A stretch of 64,000 bases of DNA. It comes from Streptococcus cristatus (GTDB taxonomy: Bacteria; Bacillota; Bacilli; Lactobacillales; Streptococcaceae). Position 1 is the stretch's first letter. Each line of letters opens with the position of its first letter. The notes beneath the pieces are model-generated. The model was not told the origin of the DNA. It worked only from the letters and a program-made list of their open reading frames with translations, and did not search any database. A program made the translations under genes and the position numbers. Location: NCBI RefSeq assembly GCF_001578775.1, contig NZ_KQ969062.1, forward strand, positions 1,479,933-1,543,932, written 5' to 3'. Below, one piece after another: positions 39,893 to 49,815 of the stretch.

Positions 39893-40039
39893 ATCTAGTA
39901 AATGACTATTTCTATGTAAGAATGAAAAGAGGAGCTTTTAGAAAAAGGTAGGATATTGCTCTACAATCTGTCATCCATGTCATGTCGCTTTTTGCTTATT
40001 ATGATATACTTAGTTCATAGAAAACAAAGGATGGTCTTC

Positions 40040-40237
40040 ATGATGGATAAAAGAAAAATTTGGTTAATTCTGCTGGCTATTTCAGCTATACTAACTCTCC
40101 TTGGATTAGGTTTTTCTGCTTATAATTTTTATGTTTTTGACAAGCCTTTTTTAAACAGTACCACAAAAGGCCTCTTGTCTGCATTCTTTTTGACCCTCAT
40201 TATAATCAGCCTCGGCCTATCGAAAACAAAGCGATAG
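40040..40237 (+). CDS. Small two-TM membrane protein
   Basis: A 65-residue protein starting at 40040, where AAAGGA lies 8 nt upstream. Two transmembrane segments (about 8-28 and 42-60) with basic ends (MMDKRK, SKTKR). A TGATATACT extended -10 is 26 nt upstream of the start and a terminator follows, so it is a separate transcription unit. Function unknown. Confidence 0.65.
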   Translation: MMDKRKIWLILLAISAILTLLGLGFSAYNFYVFDKPFLNSTTKGLLSAFFLTLIIISLGLSKTKR

Positions 40238-40267
40238 TAGTAATTTATATTTTTAATACAATAAAAA

Positions 40268-40291
40268 AACAAACACCAAATGATGTTTGTT
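40268..40291 (-). terminator. Terminator of ftsEX
   Basis: An AACAAACA/TGTTTGTT stem followed on the minus strand by TTTTTTT; it lies 35 nt beyond the ftsX stop. Confidence 0.7.
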
Positions 40292-40300
40292 TTCAATCCG

Positions 40301-40325
40301 AACAGCCTTTGTAGGCTGTTTTTTT
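40301..40325 (+). terminator. Terminator of the small two-TM protein gene
   Basis: AACAGCCT and AGGCTGTT form an 8-bp stem with a TTGT loop, followed by T residues on the plus strand. It sits back to back with the ftsEX terminator. Confidence 0.7.
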
Positions 40326-40326
40326 A

Positions 40327-41253
40327 TTAAATCTTCAAAAATCGTCTCATAGAAATGGATGAACCAAGTGAACCGATAAAGATTCCCAAGACTGATACAG
40401 CCCCAATCATAGCAGGGACAAACAAGTGTGGCTCAATCATGGAAAGATTTTGCGCAACGAGATTTTTATTCATGGTCTGATAGGCCATATTATAACCAAA
40501 ATAAACTAAGACTACTGGTAAAACTGAACCTAGCAAACCGATCCAAGCGCCCTCAAATAGGAAGGGACCGCGGATATAGCTATTTTTTGCACCCACTAAG
40601 CGCATAATCTGAATCTCACGACTCCGTGAAATAATAGTAATCCGAATGGTATTGGAAATCAGGAAGATCGCAATAAAGATGAGCAAGCCTGCCCCTACCA
40701 GTCCCCACACTCGAATGAAATCAGATAAGGCAAAGAGTTTTTGCGTATTAGCTCCACCATCCTGCACTTCCGAAACGCCTTCCAACTTCTTGGCTTCTGC
40801 CGCAACGGAATCTACGTATTTATGCTCTGTCGTGTCGACAATGTAAGCATCATAAAGTGGGTTTGAATCCCCCTCAAAGACCTTCCATTCACTTCCCATT
40901 GTCTCTGTCAGCTTTTCATACTGTTCTTCTTTACTTGAGTAAGTAACCTTTGAGACATGATCCATTGAAGTTAGGGCGTCATAAATCTTATGGTATTCAT
41001 TATTTTTAACGGTCTGACCTTCTTTAACGATTGTTTCGCTGTTGTCAGCGATGTCTTTACGCATATAGACAACAATACGAACGTTGTTTGAAATATCAGA
41101 CGCTAGCTTTGCGGTATTTAAAATAACAGAGGCAAAGATAGCAACTAAACTGAGAGTAATCGTAACTGAACTCACAGCTGCGACTGTCATCCAACCATTC
41201 CGCTTAAGGCTCTTAAGCGATTCAATCAAATGACGGAAAAACCTTCTAATCAT
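40327..41253 (-). CDS. ftsX: Cell division ABC transporter permease FtsX
   Basis: A 308-residue protein with four TMs and a large extracellular loop (about 50-170). The start at 41253 (MIRRFFRHLIESLKSLKRN) matches the family and has a GAAGGAG site; it overlaps ftsE by 8 nt. In pneumococcus FtsEX activates the PcsB murein hydrolase at the division site through the outer loop. Confidence 0.95.
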   Translation of the reverse strand: MIRRFFRHLIESLKSLKRNGWMTVAAVSSVTITLSLVAIFASVILNTAKLASDISNNVRIVVYMRKDIADNSETIVKEGQTVKNNEYHKIYDALTSMDHVSKVTYSSKEEQYEKLTETMGSEWKVFEGDSNPLYDAYIVDTTEHKYVDSVAAEAKKLEGVSEVQDGGANTQKLFALSDFIRVWGLVGAGLLIFIAIFLISNTIRITIISRSREIQIMRLVGAKNSYIRGPFLFEGAWIGLLGSVLPVVLVYFGYNMAYQTMNKNLVAQNLSMIEPHLFVPAMIGAVSVLGIFIGSLGSSISMRRFLKI

Positions 41254-41938
41254 CGTATCCGTATTCTCCTTCCGCCTCATCACGCACCACACGACCATTT
41301 TCGATAGCAATGACGCGGTGACGTAGGGTATTTACAATCTGACTATTGTGAGTCGCCATCAGAACTGTAGTTCCTTGCAGGTTAATGCGCTCCAGCAAAT
41401 TCATGATTTCCCATGAATTATCTGGGTCCAAGTTACCAGTCGGCTCGTCAGCAATCAAAACCTGAGGATTGTTAACAATGGCACGCGCAATTGCAATCCG
41501 TTGCTGTTCTCCCCCTGATAACTCATTAGGGAAGGAACGGACCTTGTGCTTAAGGCCAACCAGATCCAAAACTTCCATGACGCGTTTCTTGATATTTCTA
41601 CGACGCTCACCGATAACTTCCATAGCATAGGCAATATTCTCATAAACGGTCTTCTTAGGAAGTAGTTTATAGTCTTGGAAAACCACACCAACTCTACGGC
41701 GCAGCATTGGAATATCCCGTTTCTTAATTTTCCCCAAGTTAAAACCTGCTACAGCAAGGTTCCCTTTATCGATTTTAATTTCACGATAGAGGAGTCTAAT
41801 AAAGGTTGATTTACCTGCTCCTGATGGTCCTACAATATAGGCAAATTCACCTGGTTCGATATGTATAGATACACCACGTAGAGCAGTTGTCCCGTTGTCA
41901 TACTTTTTAACAACGTCTTTCATTTCAATCATTGACAT
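41246..41938 (-). CDS. ftsE: Cell division ATP-binding protein FtsE
   Basis: A 230-residue ABC ATPase with Walker A GPSGAGKST, signature LSGGEQQR and Walker B VLIADEPTGNLD. Partner of FtsX; ATP hydrolysis inside the cell controls wall hydrolysis outside. It follows prfB on the same strand, as in many Gram-positive genomes. Confidence 0.96.
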   Translation of the reverse strand: MSMIEMKDVVKKYDNGTTALRGVSIHIEPGEFAYIVGPSGAGKSTFIRLLYREIKIDKGNLAVAGFNLGKIKKRDIPMLRRRVGVVFQDYKLLPKKTVYENIAYAMEVIGERRRNIKKRVMEVLDLVGLKHKVRSFPNELSGGEQQRIAIARAIVNNPQVLIADEPTGNLDPDNSWEIMNLLERINLQGTTVLMATHNSQIVNTLRHRVIAIENGRVVRDEAEGEYGYDD

Positions 41939-41992
41939 GAATTAGTACAATTCCTTTCATCAGAGTTTTTATCTAGCGATTTCACTCTGTTT

Positions 41993-43088
41993 TTAGTTGA
42001 GTCTCCATTTTAAATAGGCATCAATAAAGCCGTCTAAGTCTCCGTCCATCACCTTATCTACCTGAGCCACTTCATAGCTGGTTCGATGATCTTTGACCAT
42101 GGTATAAGGAGTGAAGACATAAGAACGAATCTGACTGCCCCAAGAGATTTCTTTCTTATCTCCCTTAAGCGAATCGACTTCTGCTGCTTTTTTCTCTTGC
42201 TCTAGCTGATAGAGCTTAGCCTGCAGCATTTTCATAGCTCGGTCACGGTTGCCATACTGGGTCCGGTCAACGGTAGACTGTACGACAATTCCTGTCGGAA
42301 TATGGGTCAATCGCACACCAGTTGATACCTTATTGACGTTCTGTCCGCCGGCTCCACCTGAACGGAAAGTATCCATCTTAATGTCATCATCACGGACTTC
42401 TACTTCAATCGTATCATCGAGCTCTGGCATGACCTCTACTGAAGTAAAGGAAGTATGACGGCGTTTCGCTGAATCAAATGGCGAAATCCGAACCAAGCGG
42501 TGAACACCCATTTCTGACTTAAGTAGACCATAAGCATGCGGCCCTTCAAAGAAAAGGGTCACTGACTTAATACCCGCTTCATCACCAGCCTGATAGTCCA
42601 AGACCTCTACTTTGAAGCCCTTGGCATTGCCAAAGCGTGTATACATACGCAGCAGCATATCTCCCCAATCCTGGGCCTCTGTACCACCAGAGCCCGGGTG
42701 AATTTCAAGAATGGCGTTGTTATTATCATAAGGCTCTGACAGCAAGAGAGTCATCTCATAGCTGGTCATCATTGCAGACAGTTCAGCCAGCTTTTCTTCT
42801 AATTCTTCCTGCAGCGTATCATCTTCCGCTAAAAAATCAAGCAGAATTTCTGATTCATCAAACAGGTCTGTCATCTGATGAAAATTCTCGTAGGTCTGCT
42901 TGAGTTCATTCAGTTCCTGAGATGTCTTTTGGGCAGCTATATTGTCATCCCAAAAATCAGGCTCTGTCATCTTATTTTCTAAGATAGCAATTTCTTCTTC
43001 CAGTCCCTCTAAGTCAAAGAGACCCCCTGAAAGAAGCTAATTTTTCACGATTTGCGTCAATCTTTTGACGAATTTCTGAAATGTCCAT
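41993..43088 (-). CDS. prfB: Peptide chain release factor 2, programmed +1 frameshift
   Basis: RF2 (364 residues after frameshifting) reads UGA and UAA. Frame 0 starts at 43088 (ATG after AGAGG) and gives 24 codons to an in-frame TGA at 43016-43014. Skipping one T there continues into the long frame with [15 protein letters not shown]. The SPF codon-recognition tripeptide is at about 202-204 and the catalytic GGQ at 247-249. Calling the gene from the ATG at 42970 would lose the N-terminal 39 residues. Confidence 0.96.
43014..43028 (-). promoter_or_regulatory. RF2 autoregulatory frameshift site
   Basis: AGGGGGTCTCTTTGA on the minus strand: an internal Shine-Dalgarno-like AGGGGG, then CTT slipping to TTT at the poor stop context TGAC. 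Low RF2 lets the ribosome pause and shift +1, raising RF2 synthesis. Confidence 0.93.
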
Positions 43089-43114
43089 AAATACCTCTTT
43101 TCATACATCGTTTT

Positions 43115-43123
43115 ATTATAACA
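43115..43123 (-). promoter_or_regulatory. Extended -10 of prfB
   Basis: TGTTATAAT on the minus strand. A short ATG (43108) lies 6 nt after it and opens a 23-codon frame that overlaps the prfB start in another frame. Confidence 0.5.
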
Positions 43124-43353
43124 CATTTTCAGACATTTGCCTAATCGGATAATGAAGCTCCTTCATTTTATACAATTTTTAGTAGATAGGCAAGAATGGG
43201 AGCTGCTTGTTACGGAATTGTTAAAAAAGTAATATAATGACATGGGGTTGGAAGAAGTATCCCGGATTACAAGGTTTTAATAATCTATTAGGTATTCGAA
43301 TAGAGGTGATACCCTCCATAAGACGCTTAAATATTTTCAAGTTTTGCAAAATA

Positions 43354-43362
43354 TGCTAGACT
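43354..43362 (+). promoter_or_regulatory. Extended -10 abutting the metallophosphoesterase start
   Basis: TGCTAGACT, six bases (AAAATC), then ATG at 43369. No ribosome-binding site is visible; leaderless mRNA predicted. Confidence 0.45.
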
Positions 43363-43368
43363 AAAATC

Positions 43369-44229
43369 ATGACAAGAATCGGATTTATGAGCGACCTCCA
43401 TCTGGACTCCAATCAGTTTGGAGATTTCGAGCAACAAACTCTTCGCCAACTTTTAAAAGAGGAAGGGATTGACCACCTACACATCGCTGGGGACCTGTCC
43501 AACGACCTGACCAAGATTAGTTTGCCCTTTCTTGAAACTTTGAAGCAAGAGATTCCCCTTTCTTTTAATCTTGGAAATCACGATATGCTGGGACTTTCTG
43601 AGCAAGAAATTTCAAACCACGATTTTCAGGTCCAGCAGTTCGGACAAACCAAGCTCGTCAGCTTTTCTGGCTGGTATGACTATAGCTTTGTTCCAGAAAA
43701 AAGCAAGGAAGAGCATCTGAGAACCAAGACCAATTTCTGGTTTGACCGCAGATTGGAGCGTCAACTCGACGACCCTAGCATTACAGCTCAGACGCTGCAA
43801 GAGTTGGAAAAACTGCTGATGACTTTAGATGGTCCCATTATTGTCGCTCTGCATTTTGTCCCCCATCAATACTTTCTATACGACCATCCCTACTTCCAGC
43901 GCTTCAACGCCTTCCTAGGAAGCCAAGCTTTTCATCGGCTCTTTGTCAAATACAAGGTGAAAGAGGTTGTTTTCGGCCATCTTCATCACCGCCACCAAAG
44001 CCGTGTCATTGAAGGCGTTCGCTATCATATGCGTCCTCTAGGCTACATCCGTGAATGGGAACTGACTCGAAACTTTTTTAATGACTTTCCTCAGTATAAA
44101 ATTCCCCAGATGTATCGCCTGCACAAGCGTTATAATGCTGTTAAAGATTTAGTCGAATTTCGAGACTATAAGAAAAAACACCTAGTAGACGAATTGCGAG
44201 ATGCTTTAACGGTGATTGAAGTTCAGTAA
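43369..44229 (+). CDS. Metallophosphoesterase
   Basis: A 286-residue calcineurin-like phosphoesterase with the metal-binding motifs MSDLHLDS (D9, H11), AGDLSND, LGNHDM and FGHLHHRH in order. Substrate unknown. It stands alone, convergent with and overlapping the DUF2785 gene by 7 nt at the 3' end. An upstream TATAAT at 43233-43238 could give a longer transcript. Confidence 0.88.
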   Translation: MTRIGFMSDLHLDSNQFGDFEQQTLRQLLKEEGIDHLHIAGDLSNDLTKISLPFLETLKQEIPLSFNLGNHDMLGLSEQEISNHDFQVQQFGQTKLVSFSGWYDYSFVPEKSKEEHLRTKTNFWFDRRLERQLDDPSITAQTLQELEKLLMTLDGPIIVALHFVPHQYFLYDHPYFQRFNAFLGSQAFHRLFVKYKVKEVVFGHLHHRHQSRVIEGVRYHMRPLGYIREWELTRNFFNDFPQYKIPQMYRLHKRYNAVKDLVEFRDYKKKHLVDELRDALTVIEVQ

Positions 44230-45014
44230 TGGAAATGTTGAATAGCAGTTCTCAGCTCATCTGAGAGCTGTTTTTTGATGTCCAACTGCACATAGACTTC
44301 TAATAAACAGGAACGAAAATTGGAAAAAGCAACGAAGTCTTGGTTGCTTTCCAGTGGAAAACTCTGTGATTGAAGCCACAGTCTCAGTTCATGCTGCGAC
44401 AGTTTTTCCTTTAAAACAGCTTGATAGAGCACCTGGGCTAAGCGCCAGTCCTCATCATTTCTGAAACGGACTGGAACTCTTTTAAAAACTTGATGAATGA
44501 CCTCTAGAATCTCTGGCATCCTACTGGAGGGAAAGTCCGGATAACAAGCCACTTCTGCCAATAAGTCTGCTCCATGAGCGAAGGCATGAACCCAACCGTA
44601 TTTCCTGGAGTAACCCCTTGTGTCTCTTTCGACTGATAAATAGGTTAGCCCCTTATCTAGTAAATAGGTTCTTTCTTGCACTGATAAAGCCTGATAATAC
44701 GAAGAGTCTGGATTACCATCGCAGTTTAAGAGATTAGCATAAAGTAAAGCCGTGAAGGAACGTGTTAAGGTGGCTTGACCATTTTCGTCACTCTTGTAAA
44801 AAAGTCCTTGTCTTTTGACTGCTTCTTGAGCCAAGAAACGAAACTGTTCAACTGAAAACAAATCAGTCTGAAGTCCCCTTGCAAAGGACGAAAAGACTAA
44901 CTCATCACGGATTGCCGCTTCTGGATGACCAATATGATCCAGCAACCATAAGATTTCTTCTTCACAATAGAAAGGGGTCTCTTCTTCCAACTTCTTTTGT
45001 AAGTTTTGGTACAT
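44223..45014 (-). CDS. DUF2785 domain-containing protein
   Basis: A 263-residue soluble, largely helical protein matching the DUF2785 family (HIGHPEAAIRDELVFSSFARGLQ; GWVHAFAHGADLL). Function unknown. It has a GGAAGG site and its own short upstream region behind the mgtA terminator. Confidence 0.8.
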   Translation of the reverse strand: MYQNLQKKLEEETPFYCEEEILWLLDHIGHPEAAIRDELVFSSFARGLQTDLFSVEQFRFLAQEAVKRQGLFYKSDENGQATLTRSFTALLYANLLNCDGNPDSSYYQALSVQERTYLLDKGLTYLSVERDTRGYSRKYGWVHAFAHGADLLAEVACYPDFPSSRMPEILEVIHQVFKRVPVRFRNDEDWRLAQVLYQAVLKEKLSQHELRLWLQSQSFPLESNQDFVAFSNFRSCLLEVYVQLDIKKQLSDELRTAIQHFHY

Positions 45015-45071
45015 GATCTAACCTGCCTTCCAGCTAGCTTCTTTTTTGTATAATTATAACCCCTTGTACGC

Positions 45072-45098
45072 AAAAAAGCCATCCGCAGATGACTTTTT
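45072..45098 (-). terminator. Terminator of mgtA
   Basis: AAAAAG-CATC and GATG-CTTTTT pair around a 4-nt loop, with one mismatch, directly after the mgtA stop. Confidence 0.75.
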
Positions 45099-45102
45099 GC
45101 TG

Positions 45103-47799
45103 TTAAATAGCATTTTTATCCATACCCAATTTACGTTGGATGAACTTCACAATTTCAACAATGATAATCATAGAGAAACTGCCGATCAGGACAACAGCCC
45201 ATTGAGTCACATCTAACTTGGTCACATGGAAAATCTTTTCCAACGGATCAATCACAATGGTTGAAACCAATAGAATGAAAGAAACCAGAATAGACCAGTT
45301 AAAGGTCTTAGACTTAAACGGTCCAACTGTAAAGATAGATTGGTAAACAGATTTCACATTGTAAGCATGGAAGAGCTGGATCAAACCAAGAGTTGCAAAA
45401 GCCATGGTAAGGGCATCCGCATGGATCGCTTTTACATCACCAATATGTACAGGATTGGCAATAGCATAGCCATAAACTGCCAACACCAGAGCACCTTGCA
45501 ATAGCCCTTGATAGATGATGGAGCTCATGACACCACCTGAGAAGAAGCTAGACTTACGGCCACGAGGCTTATGAGTCATGACACCTGGCTCGGCAGGTTC
45601 AACTCCCAAGGCGATAGCTGGGAAAGTATCCGTTACCAAGTTGATCCAAAGCAGATGAACTGGTTGCAAGACATCCCAACCAAAGAGAGTTGCTAAGAAA
45701 ATAGTCAGCACTTCAGCCGTATTAGCTGAAAGAAGGTATTGAATGGTCTTTTGAATGTTTGAGAAGACCTTTCGTCCTTCTTCGACTGCGACGATAATGG
45801 TTGCAAAGTTATCATCCGCAAGAATCATGTCTGATGCACCCTTAGAAACCTCTGTACCAGTGATTCCCATACCGATACCGATGTCGGCTGTTTTCAGAGC
45901 TGGAGCATCATTAACACCGTCCCCTGTCATAGCAACGACCTTACCTTGGTTTTGCCAAGCCTTCACGATACGAACCTTATGCTCAGGAGAAACCCGGGCG
46001 TAGACAGAGTATTGACCAACGACTTTTTCAAATTCTTCATCAGACAGTTCGTTGAGTTCAGCACCAGTCAAGACATGGTCTTCCGTATCTCCAGCTTCAA
46101 TGATTCCCAAGCGCTTAGCAATCGCTTCTGCTGTGTCTTGGTGGTCACCTGTGATCATAATTGGACGGATTCCCGCTTCTTTAGCAACACGAACTGCTTC
46201 TGCCGCTTCGGCACGTTCAGGGTCAATCATCCCAATCAAACCAGTGAAGATCAAGTTGTTTTCAAGTTCTTCAGAAGTGAGGTTTTCTGGAATGCTATCA
46301 ATAATCTTGTAGGCACCAGCCAGCACGCGCAGAGCTTGGTGAGCCATTTCTGAGTTATTAGACTTAATCAGCTGAGAAATAGCATCATCAATCTCTGCAA
46401 CATCTCCAGCCTTATCACGCGCAACACAACGTTTCAAGAGTTGGTCAGGAGCTCCCTTGACTGCCACGAGGAATTTCCCGTCTGGTAATGGGTGAACGGT
46501 AGACATGAGCTTACGGTCTGAGTCAAATGGCAGCTCAGCTACACGAGGATATTTCTCTAAAAATCCTTTAACATCATAGCCCTTGTCCAAGGCATACTGG
46601 ATGAAGGCTGTTTCCGTTGGGTCACCGATCAGCTTGCCTTCTTGGTCAATCTTGGTATCATTGGCTAAGACAACAGAACGTAAGAGCGGCAGCTCCAGTC
46701 CAAGTTCAATATCTTGGCCAGCTTCATTCAGGACTCCGTCGTAAAAGACTTTTTCGACCGTCATCTTATTCATGGTCAGGGTACCGGTCTTATCTGAAGC
46801 GATAATTTCAGTTGAACCAAGTGTTTCTACTGCTGGCAATTTACGGACAATCGAATTACGCTTGGCCAAAACCTGTGTTCCCAAAGCTAGAACGATAGTA
46901 ACGATAGCTGGCAGACCTTCTGGAATAGCTGCAACTGCAAGAGCAACCGAAGTCATCAGTTCACCAAGCGGATCTTTTCCTTGAATGAAAACACCGACTA
47001 CAAAGGTCACCGCAGCAATCACCAAGATAGCATAGGTCAGAACCTTAGACAAATTATTGAGGTTTTGCTTGAGTGGCGTATCAGTCTCATCTGCATCTTG
47101 CAACATGCCTGCGATATGACCGACTTCAGTGTACATACCTGTATTGACAACAACACCTACTCCTCGTCCATAAGTGACATTGGAGTTTTGGAAGGCCATA
47201 TTGACCCGGTCGCCAATACCAGCATCTGCAGCTACGTCGACAGTCAAATCTTTTTCAACTGGCACAGACTCACCCGTCAGAGCTGCTTCTTCGATTTTCA
47301 AGGAATTAGCTTCCAAAAGTCGCATATCTGCTGGGACAACGTCACCAGCTTCCAGTCTGACAATATCACCAGGTACCAAGTCCTTAGAATCCACTTCTGT
47401 GACATGGCCATCACGCAGGACACGCGCAGCTGGGCTAGACATAGATTTGAGAGCCGCAATGGCTTCTTCAGCTTTGCCTTCTTGATAAACTCCAAAAATT
47501 GCGTTAATGATGACAACGGCTAGGATAATCACAGCATCCGCAATATCCTCACCCCCTGACGTCACGACAGACAAGATAGCCGCTACCAACAAGATGATAA
47601 TCATCAAATCCTTGAACTGCTCAATGAATTTCATCAAGAGAGTCTTTTTCTCTCCTTCTTCCAATTCATTGCGACCGTAGTCCGCCAAACGTTGCTGGGC
47701 TTGGCTGCTAGTCAACCCTTGTTCGGAAGCTTCCATTGCTTGCAAAACTTCCGCAGGACTCTGAGTATAAAAAACTTGGCGCTTTTGTTCTTTTGACAA
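45103..47799 (-). CDS. mgtA: P-type cation ATPase (Mn2+/Ca2+ exporter)
   Basis: An 898-residue P2A-type ATPase: actuator TGES (175-178), PEGLP in M4 (about 293-297), phosphorylated D336 in DKTGT, hinge [10 protein letters not shown], and SERCA/PMR1-like membrane helices. In pneumococcus the orthologous gene, called mgtA, encodes a Mn2+/Ca2+ exporter switched on by a Mn-sensing riboswitch. The same riboswitch is upstream here, which supports manganese (and calcium) efflux as the role. Confidence 0.93.
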   Translation of the reverse strand: MSKEQKRQVFYTQSPAEVLQAMEASEQGLTSSQAQQRLADYGRNELEEGEKKTLLMKFIEQFKDLMIIILLVAAILSVVTSGGEDIADAVIILAVVIINAIFGVYQEGKAEEAIAALKSMSSPAARVLRDGHVTEVDSKDLVPGDIVRLEAGDVVPADMRLLEANSLKIEEAALTGESVPVEKDLTVDVAADAGIGDRVNMAFQNSNVTYGRGVGVVVNTGMYTEVGHIAGMLQDADETDTPLKQNLNNLSKVLTYAILVIAAVTFVVGVFIQGKDPLGELMTSVALAVAAIPEGLPAIVTIVLALGTQVLAKRNSIVRKLPAVETLGSTEIIASDKTGTLTMNKMTVEKVFYDGVLNEAGQDIELGLELPLLRSVVLANDTKIDQEGKLIGDPTETAFIQYALDKGYDVKGFLEKYPRVAELPFDSDRKLMSTVHPLPDGKFLVAVKGAPDQLLKRCVARDKAGDVAEIDDAISQLIKSNNSEMAHQALRVLAGAYKIIDSIPENLTSEELENNLIFTGLIGMIDPERAEAAEAVRVAKEAGIRPIMITGDHQDTAEAIAKRLGIIEAGDTEDHVLTGAELNELSDEEFEKVVGQYSVYARVSPEHKVRIVKAWQNQGKVVAMTGDGVNDAPALKTADIGIGMGITGTEVSKGASDMILADDNFATIIVAVEEGRKVFSNIQKTIQYLLSANTAEVLTIFLATLFGWDVLQPVHLLWINLVTDTFPAIALGVEPAEPGVMTHKPRGRKSSFFSGGVMSSIIYQGLLQGALVLAVYGYAIANPVHIGDVKAIHADALTMAFATLGLIQLFHAYNVKSVYQSIFTVGPFKSKTFNWSILVSFILLVSTIVIDPLEKIFHVTKLDVTQWAVVLIGSFSMIIIVEIVKFIQRKLGMDKNAI

Positions 47800-47838
47800 A
47801 ATGTCTCCTCCTTTTGATGGGCCTCTTTCAAAATAAAC

Positions 47839-47947
47839 AAAAAAGAGACCTGTCTATTAACAAGTCTCGCTATTTCATACAAGGCCGGAAATTTCTTTCG
47901 TATTGACGACCTTGTAACGGTAAAACCGTTAGCTACTCCCTTGAGTG
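47839..47947 (-). ncRNA. yybP-ykoY (manganese) riboswitch of mgtA
   Basis: The minus strand shows the conserved loop GGGAGTAGC, then GTCGTCAATACG and CCGGCCTTGT, matching the Lactococcus yybP-ykoY aptamer in order. It is followed by a terminator hairpin (GAGACTTGT with ACAGGTCTC, then TTTTTT) at 47868-47839. Mn2+ binding should favour the antiterminated state and switch mgtA on. Confidence 0.9.
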
Positions 47948-47952
47948 TATTT

Positions 47953-47980
47953 ATTATACCAAAATTTTTGTATTTTTCAA
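47953..47980 (-). promoter_or_regulatory. Promoter of the mgtA riboswitch transcript
   Basis: -35 TTGAAA (47980-47975), 16-nt spacer, extended -10 TGGTATAAT. Transcription should begin close to 47946, at the 5' edge of the aptamer. Confidence 0.7.
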
Positions 47981-47990
47981 GGCAGAGCTG

Positions 47991-48395
47991 TTATTTTTCA
48001 AACTTTTCTTCCGTCCATTCGATTTTCATCTGATAGGAAGCAAAAAGCTGATCGTCGTCGCCTCTTTTCAAATCATAGTGAAGTTCCAAAGCCTGATTTT
48101 CTGCATCTAAGTGATAGTGCTGAGTATCCGTCACAAACTGTTGAGCACCCAACGGAGTTGGGATAGATACTAAATGCTGACCATTCTTGATAAAATGAAG
48201 AATGGTTTTCGGCTCAGAGAAGCGGGTCATGGTCAGCTTGTCTTCATTAAACTTTAGAACGACCTTTTCCTGCTCCTCGCTCTGATAAACCAAATAGTGA
48301 TTGCTTCCTTTTTTTGTCCATTCTACATCATAGACCTGGTCAATCAACTCCATTTGCTCATCTAGTTTAATTTGATTTCTCATTCTAATTTTCAT
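47991..48395 (-). CDS. DUF1934 family protein (YwiB-like)
   Basis: A 134-residue beta-barrel-like (calycin-type) protein of the DUF1934/YwiB family, function unknown. The start at 48395 (MKIRMRNQIKLDEQ) is chosen because the family begins there; an upstream in-frame ATG at 48494 would add 33 charged residues lying in the divergent promoter region. Confidence 0.78.
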   Translation of the reverse strand: MKIRMRNQIKLDEQMELIDQVYDVEWTKKGSNHYLVYQSEEQEKVVLKFNEDKLTMTRFSEPKTILHFIKNGQHLVSIPTPLGAQQFVTDTQHYHLDAENQALELHYDLKRGDDDQLFASYQMKIEWTEEKFEK

Positions 48396-48497
48396 GATTT
48401 TCTCACATTCCTTGTTTCTTTCTTCTATTTTATCAAAAATTTCTTGAGAATTCTTCCTTTCTACTTCGGGCTTTGAATGTCGCCCACTGAGCATTTA

Positions 48498-48506
48498 TGA
48501 TATAAT
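48498..48506 (+). promoter_or_regulatory. Extended -10 abutting the HD gene start codon
   Basis: TGATATAAT, six bases (AGGACT), then ATG at 48513. The leaderless prediction is clear because homologous proteins also start at MVEKVFRDP or close to it. Confidence 0.6.
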
Positions 48507-48512
48507 AGGACT

Positions 48513-49814
48513 ATGGTTGAAAAAGTATTTCGAGATCCCGTCCACAATTATGTGCATGTGGATCATCAGGTCATTTATGATTTAATCAATACCAAAGAAT
48601 TTCAACGGCTGCGCCGCATCAAACAGCTGGGCACTTCTGGCTATACTTTTCACGGCGGGGAGCACAGCCGTTTTTCGCATTGTCTGGGAGCCTATGAGAT
48701 TGCCCGACGCATCACCAAGATTTTCAATGAAAAATATAGCGATGTCTGGGATAGTCACGAAAGCCTGCTAACCATGACAGCCGCTCTCCTGCATGACTTG
48801 GGACATGGCGCTTATTCACATACTTTTGAACGCCTCTTTGATACCGATCATGAGGACATTACGCGGCAAATCATCACCAGTCCTGAGACAGAGATTCATC
48901 AAGCCTTGGTGCAGGTTTCGCCGGATTTCGCAGAAAAGGTGGCTAGCGTCATCAACCATACCTATCCCAATAAGCAGGTGGTTCAGCTGATTTCCAGCCA
49001 AATTGATGTGGATCGGATGGACTACCTCTTACGAGATTCCTTCTTTACTGGCGCTTCCTATGGACAATTTGACTTAACCAGAATTTTACGAGTGATCTGT
49101 CCTGTAGAGAACGGCATCGCCTTCAAGCGCAATGGCATGCATGCGGTGGAAGACTACGTAGTCAGCCGCTACCAGATGTACATGCAGGTCTATTTCCACC
49201 CGGCCAGCCGAGCTATGGAAGTTCTGCTGCAAAATCTGCTCAAGCGGGCTAAATTTCTCTATCCGGCTCAGAAAGATTATTTTGCGCTGTCATCGCCCAA
49301 TCTCATTCCATTCTTTGAAAACAGAGTAACCCTGCAGGATTATCTGGCCTTGGATGATGGTGTTATGAATACCTATTTCCAAGTTTGGATGACGAGTCCT
49401 GACAAGATTTTATCTGACTTGGCTCAGCGATTTATCAACCGCAAGGTCTTTAAGTCTATCGTCTTCTCTCAGGAAAACGAAGGGTATTTAGATATTATGC
49501 GAGACCTAGTTGGACAGGTTGGTTTTGACCCTGATTACTATACTGCTATCCATCGTAATTTTGATTTGCCTTACGATTTCTACCGGCCTGACGTTGAAAA
49601 ACCCCGGACCCAGATAGAAATCCTGCAAAAAGATGGCAGCTTAGCAGAACTGTCCAGCCTGTCTCCTATCGTTCATTCGCTAGCCGGGACCAGACAGGGC
49701 GATAATCGCTTCTACTTCCCCAAGGAAATGCTGGCAGATACAGGACTTTTCAGCGAAAAAAACCAGACCTTTATGCACTATATCAAAAACGACCAATTTA
49801 CCTACGGAGAATAA
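48513..49814 (+). CDS. HD-domain phosphohydrolase (YwfO/dGTPase-like)
   Basis: A 433-residue protein with the HD-domain metal ligands: HSRFSH (H51), HD at H94-D95 in LLHDLGHG and the later ISSQIDVDRMDYLLRD. The family (YwfO) includes dNTP triphosphohydrolases; the streptococcal substrate is not known. It heads a run with the Cof phosphatase (1 nt gap), murM and murN, all on the plus strand. Confidence 0.88.
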   Translation: MVEKVFRDPVHNYVHVDHQVIYDLINTKEFQRLRRIKQLGTSGYTFHGGEHSRFSHCLGAYEIARRITKIFNEKYSDVWDSHESLLTMTAALLHDLGHGAYSHTFERLFDTDHEDITRQIITSPETEIHQALVQVSPDFAEKVASVINHTYPNKQVVQLISSQIDVDRMDYLLRDSFFTGASYGQFDLTRILRVICPVENGIAFKRNGMHAVEDYVVSRYQMYMQVYFHPASRAMEVLLQNLLKRAKFLYPAQKDYFALSSPNLIPFFENRVTLQDYLALDDGVMNTYFQVWMTSPDKILSDLAQRFINRKVFKSIVFSQENEGYLDIMRDLVGQVGFDPDYYTAIHRNFDLPYDFYRPDVEKPRTQIEILQKDGSLAELSSLSPIVHSLAGTRQGDNRFYFPKEMLADTGLFSEKNQTFMHYIKNDQFTYGE

Positions 49815-49815
49815 T

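Noticed and set aside
41993-42970. prfB starting at the ATG at 42970
   Set aside because: The true N-terminus is upstream in another frame, joined by the RF2 frameshift site; 39 conserved residues would be lost.
43237-43359. 40-codon ORF beginning MTWGWKKYPG
   Set aside because: Its ATG overlaps the -10 hexamer of the only nearby promoter and it has no ribosome-binding site.
47991-48494. Longer start for the DUF1934 gene
   Set aside because: The extra 33 residues are highly charged, unlike the family, and lie in the divergent promoter region.
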